A stretch of 64,000 bases of DNA from Brevipalpus yothersi (taxonomy: Eukaryota > Arthropoda > Arachnida > Trombidiformes > Tenuipalpidae). The notes beneath the pieces were generated by a model. The model was not told the origin of the DNA. It ran no database searches and saw only the letters and a list, made by a program, of their open reading frames with translations. Both the position numbers and the translations under genes were made by a program. Location: positions 62,001 to 126,000 of the forward strand of contig QZCP01000745.1 of NCBI GenBank assembly GCA_003956705.1, given 5' to 3'. Below are positions 27,708-41,048 of the stretch, piece by piece; position 1 is the first letter of the stretch, and each line of letters begins with the position of its first letter.

Positions 27708-29597
27708 TTAAGTCGCACTATGCTCATAAAAATGAGTCACATAGTAATCGTGATAGTACATGAGAATACATAGTGGTTGCCCAAGTATTAACGATACCCA
27801 AACAGCAATATTCGCCCATACGGGATAATCTTTAAGATGCTTATCGACGAAAGATGCGAACGGTATTTGTAGTAACATTCCACCAAAAGCCCACATGCGA
27901 AACATTTTAAGTGGGATTGAAACAAGATACTCGTGGAAAAAAGCTGAAACCAAGAAAACAGCGGTTGATGCTTGACACTTTGATATGCCACGAGCAAGAA
28001 GGGGCTTGTATAGATGCCTCAGACACCACTTGTGCACAGGTATATTCCAATTTTGCCAAAAATAGTGAACAGATTCAGAATTCCTAGGAGCAAAAAGAGG
28101 AGAATTTAGCTCCTATACAAACAAATCTTCTCAGGTATTGGGATATACTTACCACCAATCTCGATAAAATTCTCGATCAGCAAACCTCAAGAGTTCGCCA
28201 ACAAAATTTAAACATGAATGAAAATACCAATAGAAAAAAAGCAGCCAGATCAAGAGATTGGGTACCTGAAACAGACGATCAAATAGATCAACAATAGCTC
28301 CAACAAGTTACCGTTATCAATCCTTACAGCTAGTTTTAAAAGTCTTTCCATCATTCGAGTGATGTTCATCTCTATTAAAGGTTTAGCTGAGTTATGTATT
28401 GTGGGTACCATCCACTGTTGACACAGTCCGAGGATAAGTTGTAACAGCAGGAACTGAGTGAGAAGTAGAGAAGAAAGTTTCAATCAGTTTCACAAAAAAA
28501 CAATTGATTCTTCCTGATCAACATACCATTTCAAAAAATCTACGCATCAAAAATCGTTTTCGTATTCTTTTAGAGCGGGGAAAATTAAGCTCATAACAGA
28601 GAGTTGGCGCAAATATAAAATAGTAAACATCTTTGTAAGTTAAATTGTCCGGATATACAACACATGGAGATACAATATCACCATTTGTTTCGCTTGTTGC
28701 CACTGTGGTTGTCTCTGTTGTGTGAGAATTGCCGTTGAGTAATTTTTTACTTTCTCGACGAGTTTGACTGTGAGAACGATGTCTTCTCATATTGCCATGA
28801 TTATTAAGAGCACTCTTATTTTGTTTCTTATCACAGCGGCACCAGTAGTTAACCATGTGGTACGATATCAGCTTAAGCCACACAGTGGCAACCTGACCAA
28901 GGGCGAAGGAACTTGCAATTGGATGACAATCGGAGGTGAATACAATGTATGGAGGCATGACTAGCATGATGGTTAAATTTAGTATATTTAGTATGAGAGT
29001 AGCTGCTTCATTACACAAACCACTGGCTAGTAGATACTTTTCACTCCAAAAAGCTGTCAATATATTGGCATTAAGGGCAAGTAACATTTGCACTGAGGGC
29101 AATATTTTTGGATCAAACAAAAATTTGATCCACTGTATTGGATCAACAAGTATGCCATATTTCATAATATTTTCAAGAGCAACCCTTGAATTTGACAAAA
29201 CCTATTGAAGAGAAGGGAGAAAAGAGGCGGTTGATGGAAGTGAGGAAGAGAGAGAGAGAGAGGGAAGACAAATGAAAACAAGAATTAAAAAAATTAAAGA
29301 TCAATGTTCACATGTTGATGAATAAATATAAACACACAAACATTCCCACATCAATTAAAGTGGTGAAAAAAAGAAAGATAGAAACAATGGATAAGCAAAC
29401 AAGAGGCAAAGTGAAAAAAAAGTGACAGAAAGAGATATAAAACTCTTTGACACTCTTTCTCCTAACACTGATTGACAACTTACCAGCAAAATATTGCAAA
29501 GATTTAGAAGACCACGATAATTCGTATAATTACTGGTTGATGTGAGTAGAGAATCTTTTGGTTCATGGCATCTGTATGTGCCTGCCGTTGAGGGCAT
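27708..29597 (-). CDS. DGAT1: Diacylglycerol O-acyltransferase 1
   Basis: Five exons: 29597-29484, 29201-28527, 28453-28328, 28265-28153 and 28083-27708, giving 467 residues (human 488). DGAT1 is an ER membrane enzyme of the MBOAT family that joins acyl-CoA to diacylglycerol, the last step of triacylglycerol synthesis. Conserved runs are CHEPKDSLLTS, YGILVDPIQWIKFL, NLTYKDVYYFIFAPTLCYELNFPRS, QQWMVPTIHNS, FYRDWW|NSESV, YFWQNWNIPVHKWC and SAFFHEYLVSIPLKMFR, which holds the catalytic His. The end is HDYYVTHFYEHSAT. A loop of about 50 residues after NYWCRC is Asn-, Arg- and Thr-rich and longer than in vertebrates. It is head-to-head with the sugar transporter across about 1.4 kb. Confidence 0.97.
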
Positions 29598-31020
29598 TAT
29601 TTATGATTAATGTGGAACCGGGTACCCACAAATGTTCAATACAAATATATCTATTATATATGCAAAATCAATACTAGTAAATCAACCAGTAATCAAGTAA
29701 TATAGTAGTAGTATAGTAGTAGTAAGTTATAAAAATGATCACAACACAGACAACATCAAAATCAAAATATCATCAAGAGAGCGGATGATGGAAGAGATAC
29801 TCTCGAATATGTCTCGCGTGAAGAGCCCAAATAAGAGAGAGAGCAGCTGCCAGCTTAAAGTGAAGAAGAGAGAGACTTGATAAGAGAGAGAAGAGAAAGA
29901 GAAGAGAAAGAGAAGTTGAAGGGCAACACTATACACACAAGCCCACCATAGAGAAAAAGTGATTAAACTCAGCAACTGTAGTAACTGAGAGAGAAAAGTG
30001 TTGATAACAAAACGAAAAAAAAGAGATGAGAGAGAGAGAGATGAAAATGAAAAGAGTCAAGTATGTATAGTGTGTGAAATAATAATACAATTAAATGTAT
30101 AATTGATAATTATTTGTTAGTAAAGATGAATGGTGTGTATTGGTACATTTGACGATGATGGGCATGAATTTGTTAACCCTTTTTTTTCGGTTTCCTTAAA
30201 CTTTCCTCATCACGAGAACGATAGATGTATCCTGTATATCATTTCGTCACATGCCGATAGCAAAAATTATACTTTTTTCCTAGGAAAAGTATATCATGAA
30301 GAAAGAGAGAGAGAGAGAGAGAGAAAGAAAACTTTGCCGGATACATATCCGTATAAATGCCAAGCGCCATCTTCGACTATCTGGTTAGAACATTTCATCG
30401 AACTGTTCTAGAACTCTAGCTTCATAGAGATTCGGTTCTTTGCTCTCGCCGATCTTGCGTTTCGTGTGTGTATGTGTATGTGTGTATATATGTCTTCTGA
30501 TTAATCGCAATCTCTCAGTGAGAGACTTGATTTTGCAATTTTGCTTGCCAAGATTCTCTGTCTTTCTCTTTCTCTTTCTTTTTCTCTCTCTCTACTGTAT
30601 TTCGGTGTATAAGTGTGTATATCTACTATCTATCAGTAATGCATACTAATCAATGGATATGTGTGTATATATCACAATCACATAAAATATGAGATAATGA
30701 ATTGTATTTATTTGTAGCTCAATACTTTTGGGGGGTATATAAAATATGTATCGATACATAAATCGGTGTCCAAATCATGCAAGCATATGTCCGTTTCGGA
30801 TATTTTTACAATATCATCATCGAATGCTTGCTGACCATTTTTTCTCCTTCTTCTTCATCATTTCCACTAGTACATTAACAGTTGCAATTTGATTATATTC
30901 AATATATAATATCATAAAAATCGCCGATACTCAATGCTCAATATATTGGACTTTGTGAACTCGAATCAGCCATCAGGAAGAATTCGAGCCGCTATATTTG
31001 ATGATTAATCATTCAAGATA
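29598..31020. promoter_or_regulatory. Divergent spacer, DGAT1 / GLUT
   Basis: About 1.4 kb with TAG triplet repeats around 29703-29725, short GA runs and TG runs near 30463-30486. It must contain the DGAT1 and GLUT promoters. No TATA box could be assigned with confidence. Confidence 0.4.
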
Positions 31021-34000
31021 ATGTGTCGCCCCGTGTGCTGTCCCAGCAGACATCATTGTCCAGAGGTGAGCGAAAATATTCCCAAAGATTTGGTCTTAAT
31101 TAGTTCGATGAGAAGGTGAAAATAATTTTCGCAACTCAGTATCAAGAGAAAGATGTTCTTTTTGCTGATAAAAACCGCTACAATCTTCAAGAAGGATATT
31201 TGAACATGTTCTTTCGAATATAAACAGAGTCAAAGATAGCTTATCGGTCAATATTTCTGGATTGTTGTGCATTTCCTGCTCTAATTAAGCCGGCTTTGTA
31301 TGCAAATTGATTGGTAGCTCAGATTGGAGCAATTTTTTAATCAATCATTCCTTCAAAATTCTGAAGATTGTATCATTTCCGGGGAAATATCCAATTCGAT
31401 AGCATTCTGTGTTTTCCGTTTTTCGGGTATTCCATATCAAATTGAAAACACTATGAGCACAGAAATCATACATAAGATTTGGAATTGCATGTGATTTGTC
31501 TTATCTACCAGATAAATCTGTCTCATAGAGAGTCAAAAAATAGTTTCCACTAATCATCAATACCGTTTGGATCATTCTAGGGGATGACATGTATGTTGGT
31601 ATTTGCAATTTTTTCCGCTGTTCTCGGAATGTTTCAATTTGGTTACAATACTGGAGTAGTGAATGCTCCTCAAAAAGTAAGATCATTTAAATATTATGCA
31701 CTCAATTATGATTAAGTCCATCGGAATCACACACTATAACACTTTCCTCTTTATTCCCTAGATTATTGAGGAGTTCATCGGAACTGTGTACAAAAATCGA
31801 ACCGGTGAATACCTGAAGGAAGATTTGTGCGATTTTCTCTGGGCATTGACAGTATCCATCTTTTGTGTGGGTGGTATTGTGGGAGGCATCAGTGGTGGCT
31901 CGTTGGCAGATTGGTGTGGAAGGTAGGAAGAATCGGCAAAAATTTTCTCTCACTCTCTCTCTTCTCAAGCTTGTATAAGAAGTAAAATTCCTAGAGAAGC
32001 TCATGAATCTGTTCACAGAAATTACCTTAGTAAGCTTAACACTTGAGCTTTCCCAGTAATCTTCCACCTATGACCTTGCTGGTGACTTTTGACATCAGGC
32101 TGAAGACGAGAAGGAAAAAAGTCATCTCTAATTCTAATACTTCTGAAAATTCTCTCTCTCCAATCTGATCATCATCACCAGGAAATGTGGTCTTCTATTG
32201 AACAATGCTATTGCAATACTCGGAGCAACTTTGATGAGCTCAAGTCAACTTTTTCGAAGTATTGAATGTCTAATATTAGGCCGATTCTTTATTGGCCTTA
32301 ACTGTGGTACCAACAGTGCTCTAGTGCCAATGTATTTATCAGAAATAGCTCCTATCTCCTTACGAGGAGCACTTGGTAAGTGTTTAAATATTATCATCTA
32401 CTTTTCCTTTTTTCTTTAAATCAAGTTTAACCAGTATCTATCTATTAACCCGATTATCTTTTTCTTTTTCTTAATCCGCTTTCGTTCTCTCTCTCTTTCT
32501 CAAACTTTATTCCTTCCTTTCTGTTTCTCTCTATCAATTCCATCAATTTAACATTCCTTCTCCTCCTCCTCCTCCTACAACTACTTTTTTCCCATATAAT
32601 TTGTCACCTTGAACAGGCACCGTAAGTCACTTAAGCGTAACTATTGGTCTTCTATTGGGCCAAGTGCTCGGTCTTCCTTATATTTTGGGTACCAAAGAAG
32701 GTTGGCCTTTTCTCCTTGGAGTCACTTTCATACCGGCTGTACTTCAATTATTACTTCTTCCAATGTGCCCAGAGAGCCCTCGCTATCTGTTGCTCAGTAA
32801 AGGTCGTGTAAATGAAGCTCGATCTGGTTAGTTTTGGATACACATTTTATTGGAAAGAATTTTTCCCCTAGAAAATCACTGATTAATATCGAAAATTTTG
32901 TGGAATATTTCTTTTTGCAGCCCTTCAAAGACTTCGGTGTACAACTGATATTGAAGATGATATTGAAGAGATGAGATGCGAGGACAGAATGAGACAACAA
33001 GAGAAAAGGGTATGCATTTGAATCTTTTCAAAATTTTAATTGTGACTTGAATGAGCACTGATTTAATTATCACTCGTATCAATGTCGAACGTTCCATGAA
33101 TCATTGGCTTTTCGTGTTTCACGGTCAATCGAATATTTAAATTTTTCATTAATTTTGCAACTTTTTGCTACTTTTTTCCACTTTATTCTAACTTTTCTCT
33201 ATCATTTTTCCTCTCTCCCTCTTTTCCGGTGATTAATTGTGGTATTCAAGTTCACTGTTTGGCAAATAATTCGCAATAAACAGCTACAAATGCCATTAAT
33301 GATCAGTATTGTTATGCAACTAGCGCAACAACTCTCAGGTATAACCGCAATTTTCTATTATTCAACTAAAATATTCACAAGCACTGGACTACAAGAGGAG
33401 ATCGCTCAATTCGCCACAATCGGTGTTGGTGCGGTCATGGTTGTGGTCACTTTGGCCTCCATTCCATTGATGGATCGAGCTGGCAGACGAACACTAATGT
33501 TGTGGGGCTTAGGAGGAATGTTTGTCGCTAGTATATTTTTCACAATATCTTTATTAGTTCAAGTAAGTTTTTCTCAGTTTCTTGGCATCCATTTACCGTT
33601 GCTTTTCAAAGACATTATACTCATTATGAATTGTTGTTTATTGATCTTTTTCATGTATTTTTCATTGATACACACTTCGTGATGGTGATGGAAAATTTAT
33701 TGCTCTCAATCAATCATATGATTAATGGAAACAGTTTATATATCGTGGAATGGCCTATGCTAGCATAATTAGTGCTCTTTTATTTGTAGTTCTGTTTGCT
33801 ATAGGTCCAGGTATGTTTCCCATGAAGAATACAACTGCAATTACGTCTTGAGAATTTCAAGTTATTCTCCTCGTAAATTTGATCGAAATTCTGATCAAAT
33901 TTGTTCTCTTTCCCAGGTTCTATTCCTTGGTTAATAACTGCCGAACTTTTTTCTCAAGGGCCAAGATCAGCTGCGATGAGTGTTGCAGTTTTGGTCAATT

Positions 34001-34676
34001 GGTCGACAAATTTTGTTGTAGGACTTGCCTATCCGATGATGCAGGTGAATTATGGACGAATCATTACAATCTACATGGCAATCTATTATAATCACCACCA
34101 ACTAATCCATGTTTTTTGTGCTCCTATTTTACAGAGATACTTTGAAAACTACTCATTCTTACCGTTTACAGTATTCTTAGCCATTTTCTGGATTTTCACT
34201 TATCATAAAGTTCCCGAAACAAAGAATCGTTCAATTGAGGAGATTTCGGTATTATTTCGAACTTCTCACAGTGATGGTGGAAGCTTAGCGATGCCTCGAG
34301 AAACAATTACTTCCGAAACTATAGCAAATGAGAAATCATTAGAAGCATGTAAGTAGCAGCCTAATTTTAGTGATTCCATAAAAAGATAATCAAACATTTT
34401 CCACTCAAAATTACCCATCATTATCATATTATCATATACTATCATTCAAAATCTTATGGATCCAATTTTCACAATCTTCTATTTATTCCAAATAATTTAA
34501 ATTAATCAGGCATGCATCACCATCATCATCACCATCATCTGCATTGTCATCACGATGCATTTCCACCTCCTCCAATCATACCTCCGATAATTAATAATCA
34601 AAGAAAAAAAGTTTCACTGGGTGCACTTGATGGAGAGCCTCTCACCGCCAATCACAATCTTGAGGACCAGCTCTGA
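31021..34676 (+). CDS. Class I facilitative glucose transporter (GLUT, SLC2A)
   Basis: Eleven exons: 31021-31065, 31581-31676, 31762-31922, 32182-32375, 32617-32826, 32921-33009, 33251-33562, 33735-33810, 33917-34044, 34135-34348 and 34510-34676, giving 563 residues. It is a 12-helix plasma membrane sugar uniporter. Signatures: QFGYNTGVVNAPQK, DWCGRKCGLLL, GRFFIGLNCG, PMYLSEIAPISLRGALGT, PESPRYLL, QQLSGITAIFYYSTKIF (QLS, class I), DRAGRRTL, GPGSIPWLITAELFSQGPR and PETKNRSIEEI. Exon 1 (MCRPVCCPSRHHCPE) is inferred from a GTGAGC donor in phase with exon 2, and is the least certain part. The last exon adds an unusual His-rich tail (CMHHHHHHHHLHCHH) and a proline run. Reading past the exon 10 donor would instead end at EACK-stop. 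Confidence 0.93.
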
Positions 34677-34775
34677 CGATCATTTTTTGACGTTTAGGAG
34701 CGTCAAAGTAATTTAAAAAAAACCAAAACAAAATACATACACACTCACTCACATACCGTACATCTACATCACTTC

Positions 34776-34781
34776 AATAAA
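34776..34781 (+). terminator. Candidate poly(A) signal, GLUT gene
   Basis: AATAAA 100 bases past the stop codon at 34676. Confidence 0.6.
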
Positions 34782-35713
34782 GAAGAAGAAGAGAGCAAAA
34801 AACAAAACAAAACTGTTGTAAATATATAAATATAAATATAATGTATACAGAATGGTGAATGATGAAGACAAGAGAGAAAAATCTCACTTACATGTGTATA
34901 CACACAGACACACAGATTTACATACACTCATCAAGACACTGTAAAATTATTGATCATCAAATTGTGAAGAGAAAAATTGCTCTCTCTCTTAATTCACATC
35001 ATTGATCAATTTTATCGCTTTTTTGTCCATAAATTTTGATGAATTAGAATAATGTTTCATCTTCTCCTTTTTCTTCTTCCTCTTCTTATTCTCTTTTAAT
35101 GAATCTCTTCTTTTTTTCGTCAGGCATTTCTCTCTCGTTACTATTACTGATCGACAATAGAAAAATATTTACAATCTTTTCATTTTTCAAGAAAATTTTT
35201 TTTGTTAAAAATGACAAACAAACAAACACATTTTTACCGACTATTAAATCTTTTCTCCCAAAAATATATGCATTTCACCTTACCAGTCGATTGCAGTTAC
35301 TCACACTTAATTCAAATAGCATGCAATCGAATCATCATTCAAAATCAGAGTCAACCAGGAATGTTATCATGAAATTCGTGAGTGAAACTGTTTTAGGTGA
35401 GAAGAAGAATAAGAAGAGAGAGAGAGAAAGTGACTAAAAGCATCATTTTAATGCTGTTATACTTTTTCTTTCCACTGAATACAAAAAGAATCAAGCCATG
35501 TGAAACGACGGAAAGAGAAAGAGAGGGAAAAATATTCCTTATACGTTTTATCTGGTAGGTAATAATAATGATGTAGAGAGAGAAAGATTTAGTAAAGAAA
35601 ACTTGTCGAAATGTAGGGACAGATTAGTAAGAGAACAGGTAAAGGCCGTTCAGGAAGCGAGACCGATCACCGAAATCGAGCGGCGTGAATTCAAGTGCGA
35701 TATGTAAAGGTAG

Positions 35714-35715
<2 letters not shown>

Positions 35716-35775
<60 letters not shown>
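35716..35775 (+). repeat. (GA)n microsatellite
   Basis: About 30 GA units. Confidence 0.97.
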
Positions 35776-35778
<3 letters not shown>

Positions 35779-36235
35779 TATAGTTTTTTGATACAAGTAA
35801 CGGTAGTGAAAAATAATTAGAGAGAGAAAGTAAGAGGAGGAGGCCACAATTGAGTTGACGCTTTTTTGGTGAACGTGCATTTCTCTTCGAGCTCACATTG
35901 GCATACAGGCACACACAGTTGCGATCAACATTCAAAAAGTTCTTCTCGAATTCCGATTCTCATTTCGGGGTTTTTCTCAGTTTCATTTGACACACGGTGT
36001 GTGAAGGAATACCGATCGAAAGATTTATCAAAGTTACATTTGCTTGATATTGTTCTTCGAACATCGAATTTGAACATTCAATCATTGAATCTAGTGAATA
36101 TACAACAATAAGTGAACAAATTCACAGTGATGGAACTTGAATACTTATCGAAGTGATATCGCTAGAAAAAAAATTACTCTTGCTCCAAAAAAATTACCTT
36201 AGTTGAATACCCTTTTAATCACCTCCTGTTGCGAA

Positions 36236-36300
36236 ATGACATCAACCATTTGTCACACTCAAAGACTGACGGTGAAAGCTAGGTGCAAGGATCGTGATCG
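36236..36300 (+). other. Candidate upstream exon of the secreted-protein gene
   Basis: An ATG at 36236 opens 21 codons (MTSTICHTQRLTVKARCKDR) and ends in phase 2 at a strong donor (GATCG|GTAAGTAT). Joined to the acceptor at 38047-38048 it enters the frame of the downstream protein (R-FQLSSRKM). It could be a coding first exon that extends the N-terminus, or mostly 5' UTR with translation starting at 38071. The agreement in frame has a one-in-three chance of being accidental. Confidence 0.4.
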
Positions 36301-38048
36301 GTAAGTATATTCCACTCTCTCTCTCATCTTCATCTTTTTTCTCTTGTCAGACACAATTTTTGTGTGTAACTTTCTCCTCTCAGGTGAATCCCCTTGTCAA
36401 AGTTTCACTTCATCTTTGTAATACTAGCAAAATGAACGAAATGAACCCAATTCTCTATATCTATGGAATGAAAGTGTACAAACGAAAGATAAGTTAAGAT
36501 ATGATCTCGTAATTTACTATCTCAAGGATGTATCAGATGAGACACAGCCAATGATTAGTGTTGAGAGTCATCATAGGCTGAAGAGAGGTAGCGCAGATAT
36601 TTTATATTAATACATATATGTAATCATACTTTGTCTGAATTTTGTCCTACAAACAAGCAACCCTTAGGCAGTTTTCATGCTTGGAAAATTCTATCATCAG
36701 ACAGAGATCTTATCGAAATCTGTGTTGTTCTGAATTCAGAATGCGTTCTAACATGTCTTCAGTTTTGCCTATGCTCTTGGTTGGTCACGTTTGCGATTCT
36801 TTGGGTACTGAAGGATATTGTGATGACTCTTTTACTCAGAATTTTGCCATCTAGAAAGATTAATTGGGCTCAAAAACATAACTAGTCCAAAATTTCATGG
36901 CAACTTTAGACAGTGAATAGTTGTTGTAAGCAAAAAAGGTAAAAAATGAGTTTGATGCTCTGGTGGTTAGATGAGGATTCCCAGGAAGTATGCTCTGATT
37001 GAAGGTTTTGTCTAGCATGGTCTTTCTCTCTCGATTGTGATAATTTAATTTCTTCTAATTGCTTGATCAGTTTTTTTTCAATTCATCTTACACGAGCTTT
37101 TTAGCTATTAATACTATCCGGCAAGTTCAATAGCACCTAATTTCACTGTCACATCACCGATTGTGACTTCTCGGCAATGGTCATACCGATTCTCTATTTA
37201 GGTCGGATATCCTGGGCTAATTGTGTGTGGTGTTGACGAAAAAGATACACGATTCAATGACATTCGAGTATTATAATACAGTTCCAGATTATATTAGAAC
37301 CCACTCATTTGAACGCATTCTGAGAAAAAGTTTTTTCTTTCTTTTATTCTTGATTGAAATTCAATTCATCCGGTATCCTGTCCTTCTCGAAGAGAAAACT
37401 TTTTCAATATTATTATCTATCTCTCCCCAACATCAAGAGAGATAAATAAAGAGAAAGAATATTATCTCATATGAATGACCATTTTCCCATCAAAATCCGC
37501 CGATTTTTGCTTATACATTTTGAAAGAAAAATTTTTCCCAAATTATTGTAATCTAAGAACTCCCCCAACTTGAACTCCCAAATATTGAATGTTAACGAGA
37601 AAAAAAGCAGCTAACGATAGGCATCAACGACACATCGGAACCACGGTTGATGTAATTCAACTTGTGTAGCGATAATTCTGATGGTACATGTATAAATACA
37701 AATGTATGAAAGCAGCTATACAAATGCTTACGAAGTTGGGTATTTTGCGGGCAAATTATCTCACTGAGAAGCAACCATAGTTTTTTCTTCAAGAAGAAAG
37801 AGATTCACATGATCTTTCATCATCCTTGACGCGCTCAGACTATTAGTTTCGCCATCACTACTTTATGGGACACTGGGAATCCAGTATTGCAAGATTCTTG
37901 CTGATACAAACAATCAAACTCTTTTGACTAGGCTGTTGTTGAGATAATTTTTGGCAAAAATTCATATTATGTGAGGAAAAATGCAAATTTGGTTACAACT
38001 CTTCCAGTCAAAATAATAACTTTCATCTACATCTTGTCTCTTGAACAG
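36301..38048. other. Probable first intron of the secreted-protein gene
   Basis: About 1.75 kb without recognisable coding sequence. It is an intron if the candidate exon at 36236-36300 is real, otherwise intergenic. An open frame at 36631-36885 starts from TTG and shows no known features. Confidence 0.35.
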
Positions 38049-38070
38049 ATTTCAATTGTCTTCTCGAAAA

Positions 38071-41048
38071 ATGCTCTCATACATATTACCGTCCAAATCG
38101 TCCAAATTTATCATTATACTATGCCTTTGGATGATGTTTTTTGGATGTAACATTCATCCAATATCTGGCCAAACTTCATCAACAACAACCCCTACTACAC
38201 CCACCAGTACACGAAAAAATGACGATTCAATAACGCCATCAGTTGCGGATATAGCCATTTCAACTACCAATCCAACACCTTTGATGGGTCGCATGAATGC
38301 ACTGAAAGCTAATAATAAATCAAATAATAGTAATGATACCGATATTTTGAGAGGCCAAGAGCAGGGCCAAAGTCCTTTGGTAAGAAATCGAGGTGAGTTG
38401 ATTGAAAATAGCTATTATCACCAAGCTATCAATTGGCTCGATGTGTCATGCATAAATTATGACACCAATTTCCGCTTCAACAACATGACGCGAGAAAGTT
38501 GCAATATTCAAGCTTATTTATGATATGCAATATCCGTTCTCACTGTAATCTTGATCACTCAATTTTCAGGTATGGGTCAAGGTCTTGGAGGTCAACTTGG
38601 ACAAACTCTAGGACAAAATGCGTACGGATTACCATTCAGCGCATTTATTCCCCAAGGCATCCCATTTTCCGGCTCACCTGGTCTGGCAGGTAGACAAGGA
38701 AATAATCAAGCTAATAATGGAGTTAATAATAATGGTAAGAAACCTAAGCGCGCACACACACACTAAACAAAGAGTGCGATGATTGATTAGAAAATGTGTA
38801 GAACTTTGTTGAAAAAATGTATTGCCTCATTTCAGGCCGACAGATTGGACCTCTAGATATTCTCTCTGGATTCATCCCATCAGCTCCTGGATTAGGACCC
38901 ACTGCTGGTCCTTACGGAATAACAGGACCTGGTGGCCTAGGCTATCCTAATACGACACCCGCATATGGTGGAGTTGGAAATGCTTATAATCAGAATCCTG
39001 GTCTAAATAACCTTGGCCAAAGAGGGCTTGGTTTAGGTGGACAAGGTCCAAGAGGACCCATCGGAGGAAACACAGGCTTCCAAAGTCCAGTGGCGGATTC
39101 CAATCAAAATGAAGTGGAGCCCGAACAAGGATCTGGTGAAGATGATAGTTCCGGTGGAGAGAGTGCCGAAGGTTCTCCAGATTATGCTGATCAAAGTGGA
39201 GCAGATGAAAGTGGTAGTGATGGATCAAATGCTGGGGAAGAAGGTGGTGCAAGTGGAGGGAATGAGGATCCCAATGCCGGACAGGGTGAGCAAGATCCGA
39301 GCAAAGATCCAGATTTAGCCCAATTTCAGAATCTTCAAGGAGGAGGAAATTTCCCAGCAGACTTGTTCCCACCAGGACTTTTGAGCCAGCAGGATTTGAA
39401 TGACATACAAAAGTCAATTGAAGAGCAACAAAGGAAGGAAGCGGAGAAGAAACAGCAAGAGGAAGCAGCCCAGAATCAGGAAAATGATCAAAATAATGCT
39501 GGCGAGGGTGATGGAGCATCGAATGAAGGAGATGAAGGTGGAGAAGGTGGTGGTGCTGAGGAACCAGAGAAAAAGAATGTTATTGGACAAGGTAGACAGC
39601 CAAACTATGGGCAGGCTGGACTACAAAATTATGCACAAAATCTAGGACGAGGTCAGAACGGATTGGTAAGTTTTCAGTTGAAATTACAGCGTGTTCCATT
39701 GAAGTTCGATTCTGATATTTGATTAGAAAAATTGACCAATAATCACTGCAGAGTAAATAAGCATTGAAATTTTTCTCTTCCAGGGAATTCAGAACATTGG
39801 ATCTCTCTATGGGTCTAGAGCACCAGGCTTAGCAAATCAACTGTATCCTGGTACTTATCCAGGTAGTGGACCAATTTATCCTGGGGCTGATGGACTTGGT
39901 TTGAATTTAGCTCGTGGACAGCTCAACAATCTTCTTGGTAATCAAAGAGGAACAGGAGATGACGAAAGATCAAGAGTTCCAGGAATCGGCTATGATTCGC
40001 CAACAAGACCATGGAACTCTTATGGAAGTGGTAGACCCAGTCCACTTGATGGTCTTTCAGGGTATCGACAGCCCATTAGGCCTGCTCACGTAGAGTATGA
40101 TCGAAGTAGCGGAGGTGGACGTGCATTTGATTATCTTGGTGATTCTCGAGGCTCTTTGAGAGGCCGTAATCGCTTCAGTTCCGATGAGGATGAAGATGAA
40201 GAAGACGATGATTACCGAAGACCGAGTAGTTTCGGAGGATTCTCACGAGGACATGGAAGAAGGCCTGATTATGGAAGTGATAGCCTGAATTCTGTACGTC
40301 AGAATGAAATTGAGCCAGGAGTTAATTATGAACAAGATGAAAGATCAATAGGTCGATCAAGTGGTAGAAGTGGTATAATTCCAGCAGATGATCGCAGATC
40401 GAGGCAGAATATCAACAGATTGAATGGACTTCGACCATCAGTTCAATACACTGGAGGAAGCGGTAATCGTCTTGGTCAACGCTATCCAGGTAACTAAGAT
40501 GGACTAAAAGTACGCAGATCATCGTAATTTTGAAAGTTGAAATTCTCAGCTCATTGTAAAATGATCTTCGAATTTTCCCAGGGACCAGTTCAAGTAGTCG
40601 GACATCAGGCTTATCCAGTAACCAAAGAGATCAGATGAACACTCGAGAAGGATCTGGACATTACCATTCACTACCCCCAACCAGCAGACAAGATCCATCA
40701 TCCATGAAGAATAGGCAAAGCCACAAAAATCGAAGACCAAATGAAAGTTCAAGTGCAGCTGATTATGACGAAGACAATTTAAGGAACCGAGGTAGAGGAT
40801 CACACAATCCATTCCAATATCCAAACCATCGTAGAAATTTGCCCACTTCTTCCCGAGCCTCATATGAAGATGAGAATGATTCCAATATGGATAATTTGAC
40901 AGGATCACTGCCTTCTTATAGGCAAACGCCAAGATTCGTCGCATCTCATCGAGAGGAAGTTCAAAATCATGATGGTACACTGAATCAAGATCAATCCAAT
41001 CTTGATAGCCATAAATCAGCCAATGCAAATCCTTTCTTAAGTGGATGA
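38071..41048 (+). CDS. Large secreted Gly/Gln/Asn-rich acidic protein, unrecognised
   Basis: Five exons: 38049-38392 (start codon at 38071), 38570-38734, 38836-39665, 39784-40489 and 40582-41048, giving 829 residues. A signal peptide is visible (FIIILCLWMMFFGCNIHPISG). The rest is almost free of Cys and is low-complexity: a Thr/Pro stretch; Gly- and Gln-rich repeats (GQGLGGQLGQTLGQ; GPTAGPYGITGPGGLGYP); a strongly acidic Glu/Gly/Ser block; a short charged coil (KSIEEQQRKEAEKKQQEE); tyrosine-bearing YPGTYPGSGPIYPG; and a final Arg/Ser/Asn/Asp-rich part with DEDEDEEDDDY. This resembles extracellular matrix, cuticle or silk-like proteins, but I recognise no named family. All four introns inside the coding region are short GT-AG introns consistent in phase. 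It converges on MTX1. Confidence 0.8.

Larger units (their letters stand above)
34677..36235. other. Spacer, GLUT to secreted protein gene
   Basis: About 1.6 kb holding the GLUT 3' UTR, GA tracts including a long one at 35716-35775, and the likely promoter of the next gene. No coding gene recognised. Confidence 0.45.

Noticed and set aside
38393..38523. Read-through of the secreted protein past 38392 (INWLDVSCINYD...)
   Set aside because: A GTGAGT donor and TTTTCAG acceptor in phase 1 continue the Gly-rich frame; the read-through stops after about 43 codons and differs in composition.
38947..39645. Minus-strand and second-frame open frames across the secreted low-complexity gene
   Set aside because: Shadow frames of repetitive sequence; the plus-strand frame fits the splice phases on both sides.
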